The translations under genes were made by a program, and so were the position numbers. The notes beneath the pieces are model-generated. The model had not been told where the DNA came from. It searched no databases and saw nothing but the letters and a program-made list of their open reading frames with translations. Positions 29,531 through 37,416 of a DNA stretch of 64,000 bases are shown in pieces. Each line of letters starts with the position of its first letter. Position 1 is the stretch's first letter. The DNA comes from an uncultured Blastocatellia bacterium (GTDB lineage Bacteria > Acidobacteriota > Blastocatellia > Pyrinomonadales > Pyrinomonadaceae), in NCBI GenBank assembly GCA_946480785.1, contig CAMLLD010000007.1, positions 38,473 through 102,472 of the forward strand, read 5' to 3'.

Positions 29531-29571
29531 GTTTTCTAAAAGAGCTGGCCTGAGAAGGTGGGGCCAACGAG

Positions 29572-29600
29572 ATTAAACATCGTTCAGCAAGATGTGTCAA
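29572..29600 (-). promoter_or_regulatory. Sigma-70 type promoter for the riboswitch-controlled gene
   Basis: Minus strand TTGACA (29600-29595), 17-base spacer, TTTAAT (29577-29572): a perfect -35 and a 5/6 match to -10 at ideal spacing. Transcription would begin near 29565, giving a leader of about 450 bases with both aptamers before the ATG at 29115. This is by far the strongest promoter seen by eye in the window. Confidence 0.75.
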
Positions 29601-29640
29601 CAGTCATTTTGAAAGAGATTTTTTAGTCGTGAGCGGTGAT

Positions 29641-29690
29641 GGGTTGTGATCAACCCGACGCGTTTGGTGAAAGGCCCTGCTAAGTATAAA
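29641..29690 (+). promoter_or_regulatory. Possible promoter/operator for the divergent plus-strand gene
   Basis: An inverted repeat GGGTTG-TGAT-CAACCC (29641-29656) is followed by TATAAA (29685-29690), about 80 bases before the ATG at 29769. A matching -35 is poor (TTTGGT-like), so the promoter may need an activator, for which the inverted repeat could be a site. No riboswitch is seen on this strand. Weakly supported. Confidence 0.3.
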
Positions 29691-29768
29691 CTCTCGCCTC
29701 CCCAATATGCCTCAGTAGAGCTCACCCGTCGGACTCTACTCCCACAAACCTAGAAACAGGAGACCGTG

Positions 29769-32700
29769 ATGTCAGTCAAGAAATATTTCTCTCTCGCAGC
29801 TCTGCTCTACCTTATTTGCGGCTGCGCCCAGTATGCGACAGCTCAAAGTCCGCAAAACGTAATCTGGACGAACGTGGTTAACGCCACGGCGACGGGTAAC
29901 ACGTTACAGAAGACCTCAGGCTGCAATGGCTGTCCCGATGCAGGCGCTACCTCGCAGCAAACCATTACCTCCGGTGACGGCTACGTGGAGTTTACTGTCG
30001 GCGCTCTGACCGGGCAGCGTTTTGCCGGTCTCAGTCACGACAATCCCGGCACGGGCTGGCAGGAGATCGATTTCGCTTTCAGGTTGTGGGGCAACGCTGG
30101 TCCCGGGAATCTGGATGTGGAAGAGAACGGTACTTACCACAATCTCAGCGCGACTTACGTTGTCGGCGACGTGTTGCGAGTCGCGGTGGAAAGTGGTGTG
30201 GTCAAGTATTACCAGAACGGAGTGCTGCGTTACACCAGCACCGTCGCGCCTACTTACCCGTTGATGGTCGATACTTCGCTCCTCGACTCCAACGCCACAA
30301 TAAATAACGCCGTCATTTTTATCCCGTCCAACACTACTCAGAACGTCACCTGGACGAACATCGTTAACGCTACGGCGACAGGTAACACGCTACAGAAAAC
30401 TTCAGGCTGCAATGGCTGCCCCGATGCAGGCGCTACCTCGCAGCAGACCATAACCTCCGGCGACGGCTACGTGGAGTTTACTGTCGGCGCCCTGACCGGA
30501 CAGCGTTTTGCCGGCCTCAGTCATGACAATCCCGGCACGGGCTGGCAGGAGATCGATTTCGCCTTCAGGTTGTGGGGCAATGCTGGTCCCGGGAATCTGG
30601 ATGTGGAGGAGAACGGCACTTACCATAATCTTAGCGCGACCTATGTTGTCGGTGACGTGTTGCGAGTCGCGGTGGAAAGTGGTGTGGTCAAGTATTATCA
30701 GAACGGCGTGCTGCGCTACACCAGCACCGTGGCGCCTACTTACCCGTTGATGGTCGATACTTCGCTTCTCGACTCCAACGCCACAATAAATAACGCCGTC
30801 ATTTCCACCGGCTCCGGCAGTACGAGCAGCACCCTAACTGCTCCGGTCAACGCGCCACGAGCTCATCCACTGGCGCCTAATCCACACACGTCAATTGGTC
30901 TCTTCTGGATCTACACTGACCCGACGACCGGCAGGCAATGGACCGGAGGCACCTACAAAGTTAAGCGTTGCACCGGCGCGAGCTGCACGCCAACAACCGT
31001 AGTAGCAACCGGACTTACCCACGCCGACTATCAGGACACGGGACTTTCTACAAATACCACCTACGGCTATCGCTATCTGGCAAACGACGGCACTGGTGAC
31101 TCGAGCGACTCGCCCATCGTCTATGTCACGACAACAGCGACCGACGACAACATGGTCCATTTCCCCGCCGGCGCCTGGGCCGAGCTGCTTGGGCCACAGG
31201 TCGAAGCCGGCCAGATCCCCTTCACGTGGTACAACTCAGCCGCGACTACAACGGCGCAGACCATCATCTCGAAGTTTCCGGTCGTTGGCCCGGCGCAGAT
31301 AGCCGGTACTGGAGCCATCACCAACGGATCGACGACGCTGACCGGCACGTCAACCTTCTTTATCGAAGAGACTGCCGCCAATAACCCGACCTGCCTGAAC
31401 CACATCATGATCAACGGAGTGGATGCGGGGACGATCGCCAGCATCAACTCGAACACCTCGATCACTCTGACTTCGCCCTGGACCGGCGCGACGACCTCGG
31501 GCGCGACGCTCAGCACGAACGTTCCGCAGTGCAACATCGCCGATCCGATCAACGATTACCTCACCGGCAACCAGTTGATGTACTACGACAGCCCGATGGC
31601 GATGTGGCAGATCTACTTTCGCACGGGCGATCCGCAATATCTGCGCGGCGCAATCAAAGGGAGCGAGTCGATTTTTGCCGGCTACATGTGGCTGGGAAGA
31701 AATCGCGCGTGGAACCTGTATTCGACGACCCAGAACTACGACAGCATGCCCGCGCCCCGCAACTTCCAGTTCTCGGGCTATGTCCTGTTGGGAATGGCCG
31801 GTCACAACGGCGTGTGGGACTTGCTCGACGACTACCTGGCCCAGCGCTATGACACGTGGCTCATTCGCTACCGCGCGGGCAACAACGCATATCAGTACGT
31901 GCGCGAGAAGGCGTACATGATTCTGTTTACGAGTTGGTTCATCACCGCTGCGCCGGATAGCTTCCCCCGCAGCAACGGCACAACTACGAGCCTGAACGGC
32001 ACGATAACGGTGGACGGCTCGCTCGCCTCCGGCCGCAAGCTTTACTACAAAACGCAGCTCGACACCGACGTTCCCGGCTTCATCAACGACGACCAGTTGC
32101 CGTGGGGTTTCTGGACCGACGGCGGCTCAACCAACGTGAGCGGCGACATGGACTATCCGTACACCGGCGGCGATCTCGTCGGTCCATCACAGCCCTTCAT
32201 CCAGGGGTTGAATACCGATGCGCTCGGTTACTGCTGGCGCAACACGGCACTGAACCAAGCAACGCGTGACGCTGCTCGCAAAGAAGTGCTCAAGGGCGCG
32301 GCCGCAATGGGCTTGCTGAGTTACACGATGCAGACGATTCCGAGCGATCCCACGCATCGACATCGCGCCGTCTGGTACTTCTACAACGGCGGGACGCGAC
32401 TCAACCCTTACGCGTTTCAGCACGGTGGCGATGCCTACACGATCGACAACATCCCTTACAACCCGGCGGCTCCGCTTAACCGCGAAGCGATTCCGCTGAT
32501 GCTGTCGACATTCGGCTGGGCAGTGGAAATGGCCGGCGGATCCGACTCGTGGTACAAGCAAATCGGCGACGAGATGGCTAACTCGGCGTTTGCCCAGGTA
32601 GGTGAGAACACTATCGGCAGCGGCGCGGACGGCTTGAAAGCGTTGTGCGATAACACGAGTAACTTTAAGGATTTCGGCCAGTGCTTCCGCACCACCGGAC

Positions 32701-33728
32701 GCTACTTCGGGCACCGCCTCGCGACGCCGGGAATAGTTGGCACGCGGCCGGTCGTAACGATGCCCGTGGATCAAACGCTTACTGGCGGCGTAAACCAGGC
32801 GGTGCTCACGGCGAGCGTGGCCTGCACGAACACTCCTTGCACTTATCGCTGGGGCTTGCAGGAGTTTCCGCTGCACACAATCGCCAACAGCCGCTACCTG
32901 GCCCAGTCCATGTTCACCGACAATCAGGCACTGAGCACGAAGCTCTCCGGTATGCAGCCGGGAACTTACAAGATCGTGTTCTACGCGCTGGATGCACTCG
33001 GGCTCGAGGACCACGGCACGGTGACGGTGACTGTCGGTGACGGCGTGTTCCCGCCAGTGGTCGCGATTGGACCAGGCAATCCTCCGTCCGAAACCCACCA
33101 CATTTACCTGACCACCAGCAGCTCGATCAGCGGGGCGGCCAAGGCGTACTCAGCGGCCGGTCGAACTCTGACACACACCTTCACCGTCTACGGACCGAAG
33201 GACAAGACTGCCGCGACTCTGACGCCGAGCGGCACGACCGGCAACAGCGTGACGTTCACGCTGAGTGGACTAAGCGCGGGAGTATGGGCGGTGAAGGACA
33301 CAGTCACCGACTCCGCTGGCGCAACGTCGTTCGACATCATGTACATCCGGCACACGGCGGAGAACCAGCCGTCGTTGGCCCACAACACAGTGCCGACGCT
33401 GGCGATCCAGCCGAATCATGTCTTACCGGCTGGTTCCACCTCGACGCGGCTCTTTGTCGTGCCGCTTGACCCTGAAGCTGTAGCGTCGTATCCGCTCGCG
33501 GCTACCGGCTACACCAAGGGCTTCGAATCGGATCAGTACCTGGTGACGCAGCCCACTCACTCATGGACTCAGACGAGTGGACCCGTTACCGCAACGATCA
33601 CGAACGGCAACACAATCAGTCCCACCATCACGGGTCTGACCGCGTCAGGCACCTACACGTTTCGCTATACGGGCACGGACCAACAAGGCGACAGCGTGCA
33701 GGTGTCTATCAACGTCACTGTGCCTTAA
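29769..33728 (+). CDS. Large secreted protein with duplicated lectin-like domain, FN3-like, helical-toroid and Ig-like domains
   Basis: Function unknown; probably a surface or extracellular glycan-binding protein, perhaps an enzyme. The 1319-residue protein has a signal peptide (LYLICGC, possibly lipidated, or cut near ATAQ). Two copies of a ~155-residue jelly-roll-like domain follow (about 30-183 and 192-345), then an FN3-like domain (about 375-455). A helical region (about 530-985) shares motifs with the protein at 25579 (VWYFYNGGTRLNP, 'GRYFGHRLATPG'). The C-terminal 330 residues are beta/Ig-like modules ending DSVQVSINVTVP; there is no PEP-CTERM tail. AGGAG lies 7 bases before the ATG. 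Downstream it faces the beta-helix gene across a palindromic element. Confidence 0.75.
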   Translation: MSVKKYFSLAALLYLICGCAQYATAQSPQNVIWTNVVNATATGNTLQKTSGCNGCPDAGATSQQTITSGDGYVEFTVGALTGQRFAGLSHDNPGTGWQEIDFAFRLWGNAGPGNLDVEENGTYHNLSATYVVGDVLRVAVESGVVKYYQNGVLRYTSTVAPTYPLMVDTSLLDSNATINNAVIFIPSNTTQNVTWTNIVNATATGNTLQKTSGCNGCPDAGATSQQTITSGDGYVEFTVGALTGQRFAGLSHDNPGTGWQEIDFAFRLWGNAGPGNLDVEENGTYHNLSATYVVGDVLRVAVESGVVKYYQNGVLRYTSTVAPTYPLMVDTSLLDSNATINNAVISTGSGSTSSTLTAPVNAPRAHPLAPNPHTSIGLFWIYTDPTTGRQWTGGTYKVKRCTGASCTPTTVVATGLTHADYQDTGLSTNTTYGYRYLANDGTGDSSDSPIVYVTTTATDDNMVHFPAGAWAELLGPQVEAGQIPFTWYNSAATTTAQTIISKFPVVGPAQIAGTGAITNGSTTLTGTSTFFIEETAANNPTCLNHIMINGVDAGTIASINSNTSITLTSPWTGATTSGATLSTNVPQCNIADPINDYLTGNQLMYYDSPMAMWQIYFRTGDPQYLRGAIKGSESIFAGYMWLGRNRAWNLYSTTQNYDSMPAPRNFQFSGYVLLGMAGHNGVWDLLDDYLAQRYDTWLIRYRAGNNAYQYVREKAYMILFTSWFITAAPDSFPRSNGTTTSLNGTITVDGSLASGRKLYYKTQLDTDVPGFINDDQLPWGFWTDGGSTNVSGDMDYPYTGGDLVGPSQPFIQGLNTDALGYCWRNTALNQATRDAARKEVLKGAAAMGLLSYTMQTIPSDPTHRHRAVWYFYNGGTRLNPYAFQHGGDAYTIDNIPYNPAAPLNREAIPLMLSTFGWAVEMAGGSDSWYKQIGDEMANSAFAQVGENTIGSGADGLKALCDNTSNFKDFGQCFRTTGRYFGHRLATPGIVGTRPVVTMPVDQTLTGGVNQAVLTASVACTNTPCTYRWGLQEFPLHTIANSRYLAQSMFTDNQALSTKLSGMQPGTYKIVFYALDALGLEDHGTVTVTVGDGVFPPVVAIGPGNPPSETHHIYLTTSSSISGAAKAYSAAGRTLTHTFTVYGPKDKTAATLTPSGTTGNSVTFTLSGLSAGVWAVKDTVTDSAGATSFDIMYIRHTAENQPSLAHNTVPTLAIQPNHVLPAGSTSTRLFVVPLDPEAVASYPLAATGYTKGFESDQYLVTQPTHSWTQTSGPVTATITNGNTISPTITGLTASGTYTFRYTGTDQQGDSVQVSINVTVP
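29856..30804 (+). repeat. Direct repeat of ~463 bases (29856-30318 and 30342-30804) inside the gene
   Basis: Two copies with a period of 486 bases (162 codons) encode the tandem lectin-like domains. From ATATGNTLQKTSGC to the end of the unit the amino acids are identical, while by hand count about 26 nucleotides differ, all synonymous. Only two residues differ in the leading strand (VIWTNVV against VTWTNIV). Confidence 0.92.
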
Positions 33729-33799
33729 GCCGCAAGCAAGCCTGCGCGGTCGCGTTATGCTTTTTCGCGACCGCGCAGATTGTTCGCTACGGCGGCACT

Positions 33800-33908
33800 G
33801 GGTCAGTTTGGGTTGAGCGCCCTGTGGAGTGCGGTGCCTTAGCACCGCTTTGGCCAAAGCGCCGACAAGTCGGCGCACTCCACGGAGGCGCTCAACCCAA
33901 ACTGACCC
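33800..33908. repeat. Dispersed palindromic element, copy 2 (complete, cloverleaf-like)
   Basis: A perfect 22-base inverted repeat (33800-33821 and 33887-33908, GGGTCAGTTTGGGTTGAGCGCC) encloses a 9-bp stem GTGGAGTGC/GCACTCCAC, which encloses three hairpins in a row: GGTGC-CTTA-GCACC, the 14-base palindrome GCTTTGGCCAAAGC, and GCCGAC-AA-GTCGGC. Nearly every base is paired. It lies between convergent genes, 8 bases from the stop of the beta-helix gene, and could stop transcription from both sides. It is the reverse-orientation relative of the element at 1135-1217. Confidence 0.9.
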
Positions 33909-33916
33909 ACTACTCG

Positions 33917-35455
33917 CTACGGGGACTTTGGTGGAAGTGTGGGGAGGCGGGTGAAATCGGCGCCCGCCTTGAAACGACTGCGCGGAGACAGGCGGTAGTC
34001 GCCGGTTTCAGGGTTCGTGAAGCCGACATCGCTGATTGATGACGGATACGCATTGCCGGCCGGATACTGCGATGAGTTCGCGCCGACGATCACGTTATTC
34101 CGAAAAACAGCTCCGGGTGTGAACTGGGCCAGCGCGATCGTGCCCTCGCCGGTCGCGTCGCCTTTGACGCCGTAACCTTTAGGATCGCGAACCGTGATGT
34201 TGTTCTCGTAAACAAATCCCGGCGAGGGATCGCCGTAGAGCGTCATGATGTTGCCGGACTGGATATGAGTATTGTTCGAGATCGTCACGTCAACATAGCC
34301 CATCAACGTCAGGAAAGTTCCGCTGATGCCGCTGATGAAATTGTTTGAGATCTTGATCCGCGCGGCGCGTTGCGAAGGTTGCAGATCGTCTTTGCCGAGC
34401 AGGTTGATGGCGGACGGACTGTTCTTCAGGATGTTGTTCGTGAACGTGACGTCTTCGATCGTGGTCCAGGGCGCGTGGCCATCCTGGTTTCGCACTGTGA
34501 ACAAGATCGCCGAACCCGCCTGCGCGTCGACCCAGTTGTTTTCGAAGATGTTGCCGTCGATGATCACGCGGCGCGCGCTCTTGAGCTCGAAGAGGTTCTT
34601 CACCGACCAGTGGCGGCCGGCATAACTCGGGTCGCCCTGTTTCCAACTCATCGGTTTGAATAAGTAGTTGCCACGGATCTCGATGTCGGCCGGCACGAGA
34701 TTGGGAATACTCGGATCCGAGCCGCCGAACATTATGTTTTCGCCCGAGCCTTCGAGATAGTTGTTGATGATCTTGAACGGGCCGGGACCATTCCAGCCGC
34801 AAATGGCCTGCGTGTCGTAACCCTTGCCGTGAATCTCGGAGATATAGGAATTGGTGATGCTGGTCTCCGCGCTGTTGAGCGAGACGCCGCGCTGGACTTC
34901 CTGTGACTCGAAGCCGTGAATGTAACTGCGATCGATGATCAGGTGATGCGGCACGGCGTCGATCGTGGTTTGCGTCGCCGCTTCACCGAAACGAATCAGA
35001 TCGTGAACGACGACGTTTTCGTCAGCGGTGGAGAACTCGATACCGACGAACTTGAAATGATGCGCGCCCGGTTGCGTCTTGACCACGGCGGCGGATTTTT
35101 CGTTCGACTGGAGCTTCGCAAACAGCGCTGCTTGTGATGGCGAAACGCGGACACCTTCCGGCAGTTCAGACGCGCGCGAACTTTGAATCGTGATGTACTC
35201 GCTGCCGTTCTTTACCGGAAGTGTGAACGCGCCGGTGTAGATCGCGCCGGCTTGCAGGATGATTGTGTCGCCCGGCCGCGCGCGATTGATCGCCGCTTGC
35301 AGATCGCCGTTCTTGTCGAGCTGGATAATCGGACCTTTTTGCTGGGCGTGACTGTCGTTCAGTAAGCCGCGACAGCCGAGGACCGCGCCGGTCGTGCTCA
35401 GCACAATCGCGGCCAAAACGACGGAGAGTAACGACGAGTTGGGTATAAACCTCAT
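33917..35455 (-). CDS. Secreted right-handed parallel beta-helix protein
   Basis: Probably binds, cleaves or epimerises an acidic polysaccharide outside the cytoplasm; many beta-helix proteins in EPS loci are lyases or C5-epimerases, but no catalytic motif is recognised. The 512-residue protein has a signal sequence with a possible lipobox (VLGC, Cys28) and then 'DLQAAINRARPGDTIILQAG', the usual opening of pectate-lyase-like folds. Repeated rungs with Asn ladders follow ('IIDGNIFENNW', 'TFTNNILKNSPSAINL', 'TISNNTHIQSGNI'). Its ATG overlaps the stop of the amidotransferase gene by four bases; it is the last gene of the synthesis cluster. Confidence 0.82.
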   Translation of the reverse strand: MRFIPNSSLLSVVLAAIVLSTTGAVLGCRGLLNDSHAQQKGPIIQLDKNGDLQAAINRARPGDTIILQAGAIYTGAFTLPVKNGSEYITIQSSRASELPEGVRVSPSQAALFAKLQSNEKSAAVVKTQPGAHHFKFVGIEFSTADENVVVHDLIRFGEAATQTTIDAVPHHLIIDRSYIHGFESQEVQRGVSLNSAETSITNSYISEIHGKGYDTQAICGWNGPGPFKIINNYLEGSGENIMFGGSDPSIPNLVPADIEIRGNYLFKPMSWKQGDPSYAGRHWSVKNLFELKSARRVIIDGNIFENNWVDAQAGSAILFTVRNQDGHAPWTTIEDVTFTNNILKNSPSAINLLGKDDLQPSQRAARIKISNNFISGISGTFLTLMGYVDVTISNNTHIQSGNIMTLYGDPSPGFVYENNITVRDPKGYGVKGDATGEGTIALAQFTPGAVFRNNVIVGANSSQYPAGNAYPSSISDVGFTNPETGDYRLSPRSRFKAGADFTRLPTLPPKSP

Positions 35456-37362
35456 CCGAGGACCGCCGCCCCTTCGGGCTCAAACTCTGGACTGACAATA
35501 TTAGCGGGCTCAACGGGGGAATCTTGTTCGTGGCGCAGCCATGATTCGAGCACGAAGATGTACCAGAACTGGTTCGGCGCCCAGCCTTTTTCGGCGGCGG
35601 CGTTGAGCTGCTTCACGACCGCGCGCGAGTTTATCCAGCCTTCGCGATCGGAGATCGCGTTGTCGAGCAAATTTGTTAACGCGCTGCGCCAGCGGCCGGT
35701 AAGCCAGCGATTCACCGGAATCGTGAAGCCGCGTTTGCGGCCCCGCGCCAAACGCTCGCCGATCTTCTCGGCAGCGAGCGCGCGCAGCAACGACTTCGAA
35801 CGGCCGCCGTGCATGCGCGTCTCGTACGAAAGCCCCGCCGCAAACTCCCAAAGATCCTGATCGAGAAAAGGCGAGCGCGCCTCGAGCGAGTGATACGTTG
35901 TCGCGCCGTCGACCTTCGTCATGAACTCACCGACAAAGCGACCGGCGCGATCGTATTCGAGAAACTCCGCGAGCACGTTGCGCCCGGAAATATGCGACCA
36001 CTCGATCTCCCTTTGCGCGAGCGACACGCTCGCTAGTCTGTCGCCGAGCATGCCGAATTGTTTGTACGCCGGCAGACCGTCGTGCGTGCAAGCGACCGCG
36101 CCGAGTCCGCCGGTCGAGTAGTTCATGAACGAATTGAGTCGCTTGAACGAGCCGATGCGCGGCAGTTTGTCCTGGTTCTTACGCCAGCCGTTTGCGACGA
36201 AACCGGGCAGCGTCCGCGCGAGCTTTTGCGCGAGCAATAAGTGGCGGTGCTCGGGATAACCGAGAAACACATCGTCGCCGCCGTCGCCCGTCAACAAAAC
36301 CGTCGCCGAGCCGCGCACCGCTGTTGAAACGCGCAACATCCCGAGCGCGGAGGCGCAGGCGAAAGGCTCGCCGTAAGCAGCAACAAGCTCCGACAAATCC
36401 GGCTCGCTGTTCGAAGTGAGCTCAAGGACCTGGTGACGAATTCCCAGGCGTTGCGCGGTGTCCTTCGCGTCAGCCGTTTCGTCGGTCGGATCGCCGGGCG
36501 TGCCGACGGTGAAAGCGGTCACGTCGCCGCCGAGTTTCTTGATGGCCCAACAGATCAGACTCGAGTCGATGCCGCCGCTGAGCAGCGCGCCGACGGGCAC
36601 GTCCGCGAAGAGACGTTTCTCGACCGCGCTGACGAAGAGTCGTTCGGTTTCTTCGAGCGCTTCCGCGAACGATGGTTGTGTGGCCGTAGGCGTCGGTGGT
36701 CGCCAGTAGGTGCGTGTTTGCAGTTTGCCGTTGGACCATTCGACAACGCTCGCCGCGCCGACCTTGTGCACGTTGCGATAAATTGAGCGCTGATCGGTGA
36801 CGTAACCCCACTCCAGATACTCGGCGATCGCGAGATCGTCGATCTCATGCGCGAAGCCGCCCGCGCGCAGCGCGCGTGCGGTCGAAGCGAAAGCGAGTTG
36901 TCCGTTCTGCGCGGAGTAGAGCAGCGGCTTGACGCCGAGTCGATCGCGCACGAGAAAGAGCGTGCGTCTGCGATCGTCCCAGAGAGCAAACGCGAACATG
37001 CCGCGGATGCGTTCGAGAAGTTTGTCGAGGCCCCATGCGTCGTAGCCGTGCAGCAGGACTTCGGTATCGGTGTGGCTTTTGAAGTTATAACCGGCGGCTT
37101 CGAGCTCGACGCGAAGGTCGCGGAAGTTGTAGATAGCGCCGTTGAAGATGATGCCGACCGCGCCGTCTGGCGACAACATCGGCTGCGCGCCTGACTCGCT
37201 CAGGTCGAAGATGGCGAGGCGTCGATGGCCAATAACGGCCGTTGACCACGCGTGCAGGCCTTCACTGTCGGGACCGCGACGCGTGAGGGTGGACATCATC
37301 CGCCGGACACGCCCCTGCGCCTCACGATCACCGAATCCGACTAAACCCGCTATGCCACACAT
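35452..37362 (-). CDS. Asparagine synthase-type glutamine amidotransferase, copy 1
   Basis: The 636-residue protein has both AsnB halves: an N-terminal glutaminase with nucleophile Cys2 (MCGIAGLVGF) and a synthetase domain with the ATP pyrophosphatase loop LLSGGIDSS (near residue 255), and 'LTGDGGDDVFLGY'. The family activates a carboxylate as acyl-AMP and amidates it with glutamine-derived ammonia. In an EPS locus the substrate is more likely a uronic acid or a sugar substituent than aspartate; this is inference. It is 54 bases downstream of the aminotransferase-dehydrogenase fusion. Two more paralogues occur at 40840 and 52009. Confidence 0.9.
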   Translation of the reverse strand: MCGIAGLVGFGDREAQGRVRRMMSTLTRRGPDSEGLHAWSTAVIGHRRLAIFDLSESGAQPMLSPDGAVGIIFNGAIYNFRDLRVELEAAGYNFKSHTDTEVLLHGYDAWGLDKLLERIRGMFAFALWDDRRRTLFLVRDRLGVKPLLYSAQNGQLAFASTARALRAGGFAHEIDDLAIAEYLEWGYVTDQRSIYRNVHKVGAASVVEWSNGKLQTRTYWRPPTPTATQPSFAEALEETERLFVSAVEKRLFADVPVGALLSGGIDSSLICWAIKKLGGDVTAFTVGTPGDPTDETADAKDTAQRLGIRHQVLELTSNSEPDLSELVAAYGEPFACASALGMLRVSTAVRGSATVLLTGDGGDDVFLGYPEHRHLLLAQKLARTLPGFVANGWRKNQDKLPRIGSFKRLNSFMNYSTGGLGAVACTHDGLPAYKQFGMLGDRLASVSLAQREIEWSHISGRNVLAEFLEYDRAGRFVGEFMTKVDGATTYHSLEARSPFLDQDLWEFAAGLSYETRMHGGRSKSLLRALAAEKIGERLARGRKRGFTIPVNRWLTGRWRSALTNLLDNAISDREGWINSRAVVKQLNAAAEKGWAPNQFWYIFVLESWLRHEQDSPVEPANIVSPEFEPEGAAVLG

Positions 37363-37416
37363 CTTCGATCAAGACCAACCGCGGCTATCATCAACCAAGG
37401 CCGCAGCGTTATCAAG

